Assembly: GCA_964466455.1 (NCBI GenBank)
Contig: CAYXNL010000046.1
Span: forward strand, 1-17,248
DNA from: S010-25 sp964466455
GTDB taxonomy: Bacteria; Pseudomonadota; Gammaproteobacteria; SZUA-229
Direction: 5' to 3'
DNA length: 17,248 bases
Shown here: positions 8,153 to 15,215 of the stretch, piece after piece
Numbering within the stretch: position 1 is the first letter of the stretch
Layout of the letters: each line of letters opens with the position of its first letter
Notes under the pieces: model-generated
What the model saw: the letters and a program-made list of their open reading frames with translations, nothing else
The model's database searches: none
What the model was told of the DNA's origin: nothing
Position numbers and translations under genes: made by a program

Positions 8153-8190
8153 TTTATTCAAACAGATACTTTTTATTTAGACAGATACTT
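8153..8190. repeat. Tandem 19-bp duplication at the ppiD stop codon
   Basis: TTTATTCAAACAGATACTT (8153-8171) is followed directly by TTTATTTAGACAGATACTT (8172-8190), 17 of 19 bases identical. The second copy runs into the ppiD stop codon (8189-8191 on the minus strand). The left copy also contains a small dyad CTGTTT/AAACAG (8150-8165). It looks like a recent local duplication; no function is evident. Confidence 0.75.
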
Positions 8191-10081
8191 AATGCAGGAT
8201 ACGCTTGTTAATATTAATTTTCGCTTTTGATTTGATTTCTTTTAGCACTGCAGAAAATTCATCAAGCGCAATCTGACGTCTGCGCTCATTGTAAATTACA
8301 TTTAGTTTATCCTTCGAAATTTTTTCAGGCGTAAAAATTTTATGTAAAACAATCAACGCAACATTACCCGTTGTCATATCCTGCTCCCTAACGGCAGGTT
8401 TATTACCAACGGGAGTCGGTATTTTAAAAATAGTAGCCAGCAATGAAAAATCTTTTACCCTGGCATAGTCAGTACGCGATACCTTACCTGGATTATCGAC
8501 CTTCATCCCTTTCATTGATAACTGATCAATAGCAACACCGGATTCGATCTTTTTCTTCACCGTCATCGCTGTCGCCAGCGCCTTCTTATATCCAGCTCTG
8601 GTTTCAAGTATTGCTCCAATGCCGGATTTTACTTTAGCAAGGGGTATTGCCGATGCAGCTACGTGTTGATTAACTCGCAACACCACAATGTCAGTTGGCG
8701 ATAGTTGAATAACATCACTGTTTAGCCCCTGCTTCAGTACCTCAGAGGAATAGGCAGTGCTCCTTATTTTTTCATTACTGGCAATGCCCGTTCCTTTACT
8801 GCGGGTAAAATACTCTGATGTATGTAATTTCAGGTGCATGGTATCAACAAGTTCATCCAGACTATCTGGGTTTTCATATGCTTTATTAGCCAGTTTCTCA
8901 CTTATATCATAAAATTTATCACTGACCGCCTCCTTACGTAATTCAGTTTCAAACCCGGCACGTTCCGCCGATAGCGGTTCTGGTTTCTGCTTGCGAATAC
9001 CATTTAGCTGGATCAGATGATAACCAAACCGTGTTTTAACAATGGCACTAACCTGGCCTTTTTTAAGTGAATACAGCGCATCTTCAAACGGCTTCACCAT
9101 ATCACCTTCAGAAATCCAGCCCAGGTTTCCTCCTTTTTTAGCCGAATCGGGGTCCTGTGAATATTTTTTTGCCAGTTCAGCAAAGGGTTCGCCTTTTGCC
9201 AGCAATTTTTGAATAGCAATAATTTTTGCTTTTGCTGCTTTTCTACTTTTTGCATCATGCCCGGCAGTAATTAATATATGGCTGGTACGCCTTTGTTCCC
9301 GGTTTTTAACCCCTGCAAGATAATCTGCATACATTGATTTAATCTTGTCTTCACTAATATGAATTTTTTTACCAATACCTTCACCGGTTATTTCGACGTA
9401 ATCCACTTTTACTCTTTCCGGTTTCATAAACTGTTGTTTATTAGCATCGTAATACTGTTTTATTTCTGCTTCAGAGGCTTTGTAGTTACCAGCAAATTTA
9501 TCCGCATTAAAAGTAATAATGCTTACATCACGTAATTGCCGCTCCAGTCTGGCAAGTTTGCTTATTTCTGTTTTGGTGGCGATAGTTGAGTTAACGATTG
9601 CTGTCTGAAATTCCTGTATGCGTAACTCATTGCGCAATTCACCCTCAAACTGTTGGGGTGTTTTACCCACTGCAGCCAGTCGTGCTTTCATATCCGCACC
9701 ATCAAATTTACCCTTAACTGAAAATAGCTGTCTTATCCTTGCTGCCAGCAATGGATCAGAGATACGATAACCTTCATCATAACTGGTCGTCTCTAACAAG
9801 CGCCGGTTAATCATCTGATTGAGTACCTGCTTACGTAATATTTTATCAGTAATCGGTAATTTGCCTTTGAATCGTTGCAATAATTTCTGTTTTTGTAGTG
9901 ATACTGCATACTCAAATTCCGGCATGGAAATCTTGGTACTATTTACTTTTGCCGCATAGCCCGGCCCGGCGCCATTACCAAGGTAGGACTGAATTCCCCA
10001 TAAAGCAAAAGGCAAGCCGATCAGAAGAACGATTAATATACCGAGCCAACCTTTAATACGATCACTAATAGCCTGTAACAT
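8189..10081 (-). CDS. ppiD: Periplasmic folding factor / peptidyl-prolyl isomerase PpiD
   Basis: PpiD is a membrane-anchored periplasmic chaperone that meets proteins leaving the SecYEG translocon. The 630 residues (E. coli 623) start with a short cytoplasmic tail, then one membrane anchor at about residues 12-34 (N-in, C-out). A SurA-like N-terminal chaperone region spans about 38-190. A parvulin (rotamase) domain spans about 264-363, and a C-terminal chaperone region follows. The parvulin domain keeps the usual features: SHIL with His268, the QDPDSAKKGGNLGW block (309-322), Met328/Phe332 and FGYH with His355. From sequence it looks more canonical than the E. coli domain, which is reported to lack isomerase activity; whether it is active is unknown. 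It has its own likely promoter after the two tRNAs and a weak Shine-Dalgarno sequence. The position after lon-hupB is the conserved one. Confidence 0.94.
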   Translation of the reverse strand: MLQAISDRIKGWLGILIVLLIGLPFALWGIQSYLGNGAGPGYAAKVNSTKISMPEFEYAVSLQKQKLLQRFKGKLPITDKILRKQVLNQMINRRLLETTSYDEGYRISDPLLAARIRQLFSVKGKFDGADMKARLAAVGKTPQQFEGELRNELRIQEFQTAIVNSTIATKTEISKLARLERQLRDVSIITFNADKFAGNYKASEAEIKQYYDANKQQFMKPERVKVDYVEITGEGIGKKIHISEDKIKSMYADYLAGVKNREQRRTSHILITAGHDAKSRKAAKAKIIAIQKLLAKGEPFAELAKKYSQDPDSAKKGGNLGWISEGDMVKPFEDALYSLKKGQVSAIVKTRFGYHLIQLNGIRKQKPEPLSAERAGFETELRKEAVSDKFYDISEKLANKAYENPDSLDELVDTMHLKLHTSEYFTRSKGTGIASNEKIRSTAYSSEVLKQGLNSDVIQLSPTDIVVLRVNQHVAASAIPLAKVKSGIGAILETRAGYKKALATAMTVKKKIESGVAIDQLSMKGMKVDNPGKVSRTDYARVKDFSLLATIFKIPTPVGNKPAVREQDMTTGNVALIVLHKIFTPEKISKDKLNVIYNERRRQIALDEFSAVLKEIKSKAKININKRILH

Positions 10082-10124
10082 AGAATTTCTTTAACCCTGA
10101 GTATGCGAATAATTAATTAGGCAA

Positions 10125-10152
10125 ATTATACCGAAAATCACAGAGCTGTACG
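10125..10152 (-). promoter_or_regulatory. Probable sigma-70 promoter of ppiD
   Basis: On the minus strand a perfect TATAAT -10 box (10125-10130) lies about 45 bp before the ppiD ATG. The best -35 at 16-bp spacing is CGTACA (10147-10152), matching three of six consensus bases, so the promoter rests on the -10 box. It lies downstream of the tRNA hairpin, which fits a separate ppiD transcript. Confidence 0.45.
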
Positions 10153-10222
10153 CTAATACGATATAAATTTTATGAATATAAAATGAGATAATGGAATAAT
10201 ACATAAGTAAAGATACAGAAGC

Positions 10223-10259
10223 ACTGCAACAGAGGAATGTTATTCTCATCTGTTACAGT
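10223..10259 (-). terminator. Long hairpin after tRNA-Asp, possible terminator or processing site
   Basis: Read on the minus strand, ACTGTAACAGA (10249-10259) pairs over 11 bp with TCTGTTGCAGT (10223-10233), one pair being G-U. A further four pairs (GAAT/ATTC) lie inside, leaving a three-base loop. The hairpin starts 13 bp past the CCA end of tRNA-Asp. The downstream bases (GCTTCTGTATCTTT) are U-rich but not a clean U-run, so it may be a weak terminator, an RNase site or a stabiliser of the tRNA precursor. Confidence 0.5.
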
Positions 10260-10272
10260 ATTCTGCCTGATA

Positions 10273-10349
10273 TGGCGGAGCGGACGGGATTCGAACCCGC
10301 GACCCCCGGCGTGACAGGCCGGTATTCTAACCAGCTGAACTACCGCTCC
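10273..10349 (-). tRNA. tRNA-Asp (anticodon GUC)
   Basis: A 77-base tRNA with encoded 3' CCA. The acceptor stem is GGAGCGG/CCGCTCC, the anticodon stem CCGGC/GCCGG holds loop CTGTCAC with anticodon GTC, and the T arm has TTCGAAT. It is very close to E. coli tRNA-Asp. It lies 4 bp after tRNA-Val, so the pair must be one precursor. Confidence 0.97.
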
Positions 10350-10353
10350 ATTT

Positions 10354-10429
10354 TGGTGGGTGCTGAGGGAGTCGAACCCCCGACATTCGCCTTGTAAGGG
10401 CGACGCTCTACCAGCTGAGCTAAGCACCC
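10354..10429 (-). tRNA. tRNA-Val (anticodon UAC)
   Basis: A 76-base tRNA with encoded 3' CCA. The acceptor stem is GGGTGCT/AGCACCC, the anticodon stem TCGCC/GGCGA holds loop CTTACAA with anticodon TAC, and the T arm has TTCGACT. Its 5' end is only 15 bp after the hupB stop codon. No convincing promoter lies in that gap, so it is probably released from the hupB transcript by RNase P. Confidence 0.97.
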
Positions 10430-10444
10430 CGGCTGGAAAGCGCG

Positions 10445-10717
10445 CTAGTTTACGGCATCTTTTAATGCTTTACCAGGCTTAAATGCAGGAACTTTTGCTG
10501 CCGGTATTTTTATTTCCGCACCTGTCTGTGGGTTACGACCGGTACGTGCCGCTCTGTCACGAACCAGGAAGGTGCCAAAACCAATTAAACTTACCTGGTC
10601 ACCGCCGGCTAACACATTAGAAATAGAGCTTAAAACGGCATCAAGCGCTTTAGCAGCATCTGCTTTTGTTATTTGTGCTGCTTCTGCAACAGCATCAGTT
10701 AATTCAGTTTTATTCAT
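10445..10717 (-). CDS. hupB: DNA-binding protein HU, beta-type
   Basis: HU is a small dimeric nucleoid protein that bends and compacts DNA and assists replication, repair and transcription. The 90 residues match the family length. The N-terminal helices (MNKTELTDAVAEAA...) lead into the signature block GFGTFLVRDRAARTGRNPQTG, about residues 46-66. This forms the beta-arms, with the intercalating Pro at residue 63 in the RNP segment. The C-terminus FKPGKALKDAVN is typical. The position directly after lon, and before ppiD, is that of hupB in many gammaproteobacteria, which is why I choose hupB over hupA. The gene is separated from lon by a strong terminator, so it has its own promoter somewhere in the 310-bp gap. 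Its 3' end is nearly joined to tRNA-Val. A GGGA element about 10 bp before the ATG is a weak ribosome-binding site. Confidence 0.95.
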   Translation of the reverse strand: MNKTELTDAVAEAAQITKADAAKALDAVLSSISNVLAGGDQVSLIGFGTFLVRDRAARTGRNPQTGAEIKIPAAKVPAFKPGKALKDAVN

Positions 10718-10863
10718 TAATTATTTTCCCATTGTAGATGTTAAAAAAAGAAGAAGGCGTAATAGAAATTTATTTTTTTTGGTTCAGTACGATTCAATAA
10801 TAAACCGGTAATCATCTATTACTATGTTAACGCTGGATTCGTTAATACCCGAACCAGCCGGTA

Positions 10864-10886
10864 CTGCCCACTTTTCGTGTGGGCAG
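10864..10886. promoter_or_regulatory. GC-rich 8-bp hairpin between lon terminator and hupB
   Basis: CTGCCCAC (10864-10871) pairs exactly with GTGGGCAG (10879-10886) around a seven-base loop. It is GC-rich in a very AT-rich spacer. On neither strand does a T-run follow, so it is not an intrinsic terminator. A protein-binding dyad or a structure in a hupB leader RNA are the likely readings. Confidence 0.45.
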
Positions 10887-10929
10887 ATATTCGCATAAAA
10901 CCGTCTTTATTTACAGCCCTTTTATCAAT

Positions 10930-10963
10930 AAAAAAGCAAATACATCCAAAAAAATGTATTTGC
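10930..10963 (-). terminator. Intrinsic terminator of lon
   Basis: On the minus strand a perfect 10-bp stem, GCAAATACAT (10954-10963) with ATGTATTTGC (10936-10945), encloses an 8-base loop and is followed at once by TTTTTT (10930-10935). It begins 64 bp after the lon stop codon. The stem is AT-rich but long and unbroken, and the U-run is in the right place. Confidence 0.88.
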
Positions 10964-11027
10964 TCTATAAAAATAAAACCAGTAACCCGCCACAGAGCCT
11001 GAAATACCCCCATTTACAGCAACCTGA

Positions 11028-13478
11028 TTAGTGACGCCTTAACCCACTCCCTGCTTTTTTTTGCTTTGGTGAAGCTGTTGAGGTTTTTTCGGTAGCGACT
11101 TCACCTTCATCAAGCGGTATAGGTAACTTTGTTAGTGCCAGTTCAAGTACTTCATCAATCCATCGCACGGGTTTCATATCCAGTTTATTTAAAATATTTT
11201 TAGGTATTTCCACCAGATCTTTTTCATTTTCCTGTGGAATCAGCACCGTAGTTATGCCCGCGCGATGAGCCGCCAGTAATTTTTCTTTTAGTCCACCAAT
11301 AGGCAGAATTTCACCACGTAATGTAATTTCACCTGTCATTGCAACGTTGGCATTAACCGGGATCCGAGTGATTGCCGAAGCCAGTGCAGTGCACATACCA
11401 ACACCGGCACTGGGTCCGTCTTTCGGGGTCGCTCCTTCCGGTACATGCACGTGAATATCAATGCTTTCCTGAAAGTCTGCTTTCAGGCCCAACGACGAGG
11501 CGCGACTGCGAATAACGGTCATAGCTGCCTGAATGGATTCCTGCATAACATCACCCAGCTGGCCGGTATAGGAAAATTTACCTTTGCCTGCCATAACAGC
11601 CGCTTCAATGGTAAGCAATTCGCCACCAACCTCTGTCCAGGCAAGACCATTAACCTGTCCAATCTGGTTATTTTCTTCGACGACACCATAACGGAAACGT
11701 CTTACGCCCAGATATTTTTCAAGATTTTCAGTATCTACTTTTGCGGTTACCTTAGCTGCCTTTTTCCCTTCTAAAACGACTCCCTTCACCACCTTACGGC
11801 AGATCTTGGCAATTTCGCGTTCGATACCACGAACACCAGCCTCGCGGGTATAATAACGTACAATATCCCTGAGTGCATCGTCACCTAATTCCAGCTCACC
11901 CTCTTTCAGACCATTATTTTCCTTCTGTTTCGGTAACAGATAATTTTTGGCAATTTCAACTTTTTCATCCTCGGTATATCCCGGTAGCCGTATTACTTCC
12001 ATTCTGTCCAATAATGGCCCTGGAATATTCATGCTATTCGCTGTCGCAACGAACATGACATCCGATAAATCAAAATCCACCTCAAGGTAATGGTCAGCAA
12101 AGGTATGATTCTGTTCCGGATCCAGCACTTCCAGTAATGCCGAGGCTGGATCGCCACGAAAATCTGCTGCCATTTTATCAATTTCATCAAGTAAAAATAA
12201 TGGGTTTCGAGTACCCACCTTACTCAAATTCTGGATGATTTTACCCGGCAATGAACCAATATAGGTGCGGCGATGACCACGAATTTCCGATTCATCACGC
12301 ACCCCACCCAATGCCATACGGGTATATTTACGATTTGTTGCTCTTGCAATCGAACGCCCAAGGGAAGTTTTTCCTACTCCCGGCGGACCCACCAGGCAGA
12401 GAATCGGACCTTTTAATTTTTTCACTCGCTGCTGTACGGCAAGGTATTCCAGAATTCTTTCCTTCACCTTATCCAGGCCATAGTGGTCATCATTCAACAC
12501 TTTTTCTGCTGCTGAAAGATCATGACGTATTTTTGATCTTCTCTTCCATGGGCAATCAACCAGCCAGTCAATATAATTTCTTACCACTGTCGCTTCCGCA
12601 GACATCGGTGACATCATTTTTAATTTATTTAACTCACTTTCTGCCTTTTTCCGAGCCTCCTTACTCATCCCGGACTTTTCAATACGCTGTTGCAGGTCGT
12701 CAATCTCATTGGGCACATCTTCCATATCGCCCAGCTCCTTCTGAATGGCTTTCATCTGCTCATTCAAATAGTACTCACGCTGGCTTTTCTCCATTTGCTG
12801 TTTAACGCGACCACGAATGCGCTTTTCTATCTGAAGCATATCAATTTCACTATCGATAAGCTTCATAATATATTCCAGTCGTTGCTGAATGTCGGGAATT
12901 TCAAGCAACTTCTGTTTTTCATCCAGTTTCAACGACATATGCGCAGCAATCGTATCTGCCAGCCGAGATGGATCATCAATCCCGGCCAATGAGGTCAGAA
13001 TTTCTGCCGGAACTTTTTTATTTAATTTTACATACTGATCGAATACACCCAGTGTGGAGCGGGAGAGAATATCCAGTTCCTGCGCACTGGTTGTGGTCAC
13101 ATCATCCACCGAAATATAACCCGCAACAAAAAATTGACCGTTATCATTCATATCCTGGAGGTGTGCACGCTGTACACCTTCGACCAGCACCTTGATTGTG
13201 CCATCAGGTAATTTCAGTAACTGTAATATCGTTGCAAGTGTTCCAACTTCATGGACATCTTTTATGGCTGGATCATCTATTTCTGCACTTTTCTGCGCAA
13301 CCAGTAGAATCTGCTTATTTGCCTGCATCGCAGAATCAAGTGCATGAATGGATTTTTCACGTCCAACAAATAGCGGAATTACCATGTGCGGATAGACCAC
13401 AACATCTCTAAGTGGTAATACTGGAACATCCGTTGAATCGTTTAATAGAACTGGATTCTGGTCATTTGAACTGGCCAT
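11028..13478 (-). CDS. lon: ATP-dependent serine protease Lon (LonA)
   Basis: Lon is a hexameric cytoplasmic AAA+ protease that degrades misfolded and regulatory proteins. It has 816 residues, against 784 in E. coli. The N-terminal substrate-binding domain spans about 1-210, followed by a coiled-coil linker. The AAA+ module has Walker A GPPGVGKT (364-371), Walker B LLDEID (429-434) and an intact sensor region. The C-terminal protease domain has the catalytic Ser690 in PKDGPSAG and Lys733 in LKEKLL, 43 residues apart as in E. coli (679/722). The last 30 or so residues form a Lys-rich, low-complexity tail that accounts for much of the extra length. A strong Shine-Dalgarno sequence (AGGGGA, five bases before the ATG) fixes the start. 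The gene follows clpX after 142 bp containing a sigma-32 promoter match and ends at a clear terminator. All catalytic residues are present. Confidence 0.97.
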   Translation of the reverse strand: MASSNDQNPVLLNDSTDVPVLPLRDVVVYPHMVIPLFVGREKSIHALDSAMQANKQILLVAQKSAEIDDPAIKDVHEVGTLATILQLLKLPDGTIKVLVEGVQRAHLQDMNDNGQFFVAGYISVDDVTTTSAQELDILSRSTLGVFDQYVKLNKKVPAEILTSLAGIDDPSRLADTIAAHMSLKLDEKQKLLEIPDIQQRLEYIMKLIDSEIDMLQIEKRIRGRVKQQMEKSQREYYLNEQMKAIQKELGDMEDVPNEIDDLQQRIEKSGMSKEARKKAESELNKLKMMSPMSAEATVVRNYIDWLVDCPWKRRSKIRHDLSAAEKVLNDDHYGLDKVKERILEYLAVQQRVKKLKGPILCLVGPPGVGKTSLGRSIARATNRKYTRMALGGVRDESEIRGHRRTYIGSLPGKIIQNLSKVGTRNPLFLLDEIDKMAADFRGDPASALLEVLDPEQNHTFADHYLEVDFDLSDVMFVATANSMNIPGPLLDRMEVIRLPGYTEDEKVEIAKNYLLPKQKENNGLKEGELELGDDALRDIVRYYTREAGVRGIEREIAKICRKVVKGVVLEGKKAAKVTAKVDTENLEKYLGVRRFRYGVVEENNQIGQVNGLAWTEVGGELLTIEAAVMAGKGKFSYTGQLGDVMQESIQAAMTVIRSRASSLGLKADFQESIDIHVHVPEGATPKDGPSAGVGMCTALASAITRIPVNANVAMTGEITLRGEILPIGGLKEKLLAAHRAGITTVLIPQENEKDLVEIPKNILNKLDMKPVRWIDEVLELALTKLPIPLDEGEVATEKTSTASPKQKKAGSGLRRH

Positions 13479-13538
13479 AACTTCCCCTAATTTATAAGAT
13501 GCATGTCACCCGTATGCTTACGCGCAACCTTTTCCTAT

Positions 13539-13556
13539 CAGTGGAGCCAACCACTG
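13539..13556. repeat. 6-bp dyad overlapping the lon heat-shock -10 region
   Basis: CAGTGG (13539-13544) and CCACTG (13551-13556) are exact inverted copies around a six-base centre. The left arm overlaps the putative sigma-32 -10 element, so a protein bound here could block the promoter. It may also be chance. Confidence 0.3.
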
Positions 13557-13567
13557 TGCTTTTCAAG
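13540..13567 (-). promoter_or_regulatory. Probable sigma-32 (heat-shock) promoter of lon
   Basis: On the minus strand CTTGAAA (13561-13567) is a full match to the sigma-32 -35 core, preceded by TGTGC. After a 14-bp spacer comes CTCCACT (13540-13546), matching five of seven bases of CCCCATT. The spacing fits the heat-shock class and lon is a classical sigma-32 target. The resulting leader would be roughly 55 bases. Confidence 0.65.
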
Positions 13568-13620
13568 GCACAACAAAAATAAAGCTTACAACTTTCCTGA
13601 TATCATTCAATGATGCTTTT

Positions 13621-14901
13621 TTATTTTTTATTTGCCAGTTGTTGTGGTTCGCCACCCTCATAAACCATATAGGGCTGCTTATTTCCTTCAACAACGGCTT
13701 CATCAATCACTACTTTCGACACGCTATCCTGCGAAGGTAATTCATACATCGTATCAAGTAAAATAAACTCAAGTATAGTGCGTAATCCCCGTGCACCTGT
13801 TTTGCGATCCATGGCTTTTCTGGCAATGGCATGTAATGCCTCTTCACGGATTTCAAGCTCACTGCCTTCCATTTCAATCATTTTACGGTATTGCTTGGTT
13901 AAGGCGTTTTTCGGTTCCGTAAGAATAGTAACCAGTGCCTCTTCATCAAGTTCCTCCAATGTCGCCACCACCGGTAAGCGTCCGACAAATTCAGGAATCA
14001 GACCATAGGTAATTAAATCGTCCGCTTCCAGGTCATTCACGATATCACTGGCTTTTCGCTCTTCATCTTTCGAGCGAACCTCAGCACCAAAGCCTATACC
14101 ACTCTTTTCGGACCGATTACGAATAACTTTATCCAAACCGGCAAATGCACCGCCACAAATAAATAATATATTTCCTGTATCGACCTGCAAAAATTCCTGC
14201 TGGGGATGTTTACGCCCGCCCTGCGGCGGCACCGAGGCAACAGTTCCTTCAATCAGCTTCAATAGAGCCTGTTGCACCCCTTCCCCGGATACATCACGAG
14301 TAATGGAGGGGTTATCTGATTTTCTGGATATTTTGTCAATTTCATCAATATAGACGATGCCAGTCTGAGCTTTTTCGACATCATAATCACATTTCTGCAG
14401 TAATTTCTGAATAATATTCTCAACATCCTCTCCCACATAACCTGCTTCCGTCAGCGTTGTGGCATCAGCAATAGTAAACGGGACATCAAGCAGACGTGCC
14501 AGTGTTTCCGCCAGCAGGGTCTTGCCAGAGCCGGTAGGGCCGATCATCAGAATATTACTTTTAGACAACTCAATATCGTCTTTTTTATGCTTTACTTCAA
14601 GACGTTTGTAATGGTTGTAGACGGCAACCGATAAAATTTTCTTGGCACGTACCTGACCGATCACATAATCATCCAGTATGCCATTGATTTCTCTAGGAGT
14701 AGGTAATTTTTTAACGGCTGCACTGGACTCATCCTCCAGTTCTTCAAGAATAATGTCATTACACAATTCGACACATTCATCACACACATAAACCGATGGA
14801 CCAGCAATCAGTTTTTTTACCTCATGCTGACTCTTTCCACAGAAAGAACAGTACAACAGTTTTTCCGAATCGTTACCTGTTGGTTTTTTATCGTCACTCA
14901 T
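13621..14901 (-). CDS. clpX: ATP-dependent Clp protease ATP-binding subunit ClpX
   Basis: ClpX is the hexameric AAA+ unfoldase that recognises substrates and feeds them into ClpP. From the ATG at 14901 it has 426 residues (E. coli 424). The N-terminal zinc-binding domain has Cys18, Cys21, Cys40 and Cys43. The AAA+ core has Walker A GPTGSGKT (121-128), the pore loop GYVG (154-157), Walker B IVYIDE (182-187) and the GGRKH loop. The IGF tripeptide in SGIGFGAEV is the ClpP-docking loop. I chose 14901 because MSDDKK matches known ClpX starts and a GAGAG Shine-Dalgarno sequence lies 8 bases upstream. An ATG 20 codons earlier has no family support. The gap to clpP is 305 bp, longer than usual for a clpPX operon, with no clear terminator, so it may be transcribed both from clpP and from its own promoter. 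Confidence 0.96.
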   Translation of the reverse strand: MSDDKKPTGNDSEKLLYCSFCGKSQHEVKKLIAGPSVYVCDECVELCNDIILEELEDESSAAVKKLPTPREINGILDDYVIGQVRAKKILSVAVYNHYKRLEVKHKKDDIELSKSNILMIGPTGSGKTLLAETLARLLDVPFTIADATTLTEAGYVGEDVENIIQKLLQKCDYDVEKAQTGIVYIDEIDKISRKSDNPSITRDVSGEGVQQALLKLIEGTVASVPPQGGRKHPQQEFLQVDTGNILFICGGAFAGLDKVIRNRSEKSGIGFGAEVRSKDEERKASDIVNDLEADDLITYGLIPEFVGRLPVVATLEELDEEALVTILTEPKNALTKQYRKMIEMEGSELEIREEALHAIARKAMDRKTGARGLRTILEFILLDTMYELPSQDSVSKVVIDEAVVEGNKQPYMVYEGGEPQQLANKK

Positions 14902-15206
14902 ATAAATATCTCTCAAACTTCCGCACACCGCTACCTTGCCAATTCGTACGCAATCTTGCAAGTGAAAAATTAAAATCAGTTATCTTAGACCATAGCGCAT
15001 GAATAAAATTCGTGCGCTTTTCAGGGGAAAATTTATGTGTTTTTTTGACAGAAAATTACAAATTTTCAGCAAAACGAGGGAGAAGCATCCTGTTTTAAAT
15101 ACACTGCCCTGTGTCCTGCCTGGTTCCGTTCATAAATATCAGCATCCCGGTGATTAACCAGCCTGTTTTGTTTAATCTAACGCGATTTAATCTAACACGA
15201 TCCAAT
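14902..15206. other. clpP-clpX intergenic region with candidate clpX promoter and hairpins
   Basis: This 305-bp gap has no credible gene. On the minus strand a possible sigma-70 promoter is TTGTAA (15056-15061), an 18-bp spacer and CATAAA (15032-15037), four of six bases matching in each box. Two hairpins flank it: GAAAATT/AATTTTC at 15051-15067, and the stronger one at 14994-15018. Next to clpP lies a 15-bp triplicated repeat. I see no sigma-32 match and no terminator with a U-run on the clpP strand. Confidence 0.5.
14994..15018 (-). promoter_or_regulatory. Hairpin at the probable 5' end of the clpX mRNA
   Basis: On the minus strand AGCGCA (15013-15018) pairs with TGCGCT (14994-14999). Inside, after one mismatch, GAAT pairs with ATTC around a three-base loop. 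If the promoter at 15032-15061 is used, this hairpin would occupy about the first 30 bases of the clpX transcript, where such stems often protect mRNA from decay. It is not followed by a U-run on this strand. Confidence 0.45.
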
Positions 15207-15215
15207 CTAACGCTG
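15171..15215. repeat. Three tandem 15-bp repeats over the clpP stop codon
   Basis: TTTAATCTAACGCGA (15171-15185), TTTAATCTAACACGA (15186-15200) and TCCAATCTAACGCTG (15201-15215) are head-to-tail copies. The unit length is a multiple of three, so on the coding (minus) strand the clpP stop codon TAG recurs in frame twice more, 15 and 30 bases downstream. Confidence 0.85.

Larger units (their letters stand above)
10718..11027. other. lon-hupB intergenic region with several dyads
   Basis: This 310-bp gap holds the lon terminator (10930-10963) and the GC-rich hairpin at 10864-10886. It also has two small dyads: TTAACG/CGTTAA at 10827-10845 and GTAAT/ATTAC near 10808-10822. The hupB promoter must lie here. 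A candidate pair on the minus strand is TTGAAT (10792-10797) with TAAATT (10767-10772), but the spacing of 19 bp is long and the match weak. A 63-codon frame across the terminator (10822-11013, minus) is not credible as a gene. Confidence 0.6.

Noticed and set aside
10273..10429. The tRNA pair as an integration (att) site
   Set aside because: No integrase gene is nearby and no repeated copy of a tRNA 3' end is seen in the window.
10822..11013. 63-codon minus-strand ORF after lon
   Set aside because: It spans the lon terminator hairpin and its U-run, has no ribosome-binding site and no recognisable family.
12251..12805. 184-codon plus-strand ORF inside lon
   Set aside because: It lies wholly in the antisense strand of an intact, well-conserved lon gene, and its sequence resembles no family.
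13601..13640. ATCAT/ATGAT dyad followed by T-runs on the plus strand near the clpX stop
   Set aside because: The T-run is on the strand with no gene and the stem is only about five AT-rich pairs; it is not a terminator for clpX.
14902..14961. 20-codon N-terminal extension of ClpX from the ATG at 14961
   Set aside because: The extension has no family support, while the ATG at 14901 has a good Shine-Dalgarno sequence and gives the usual ClpX length.
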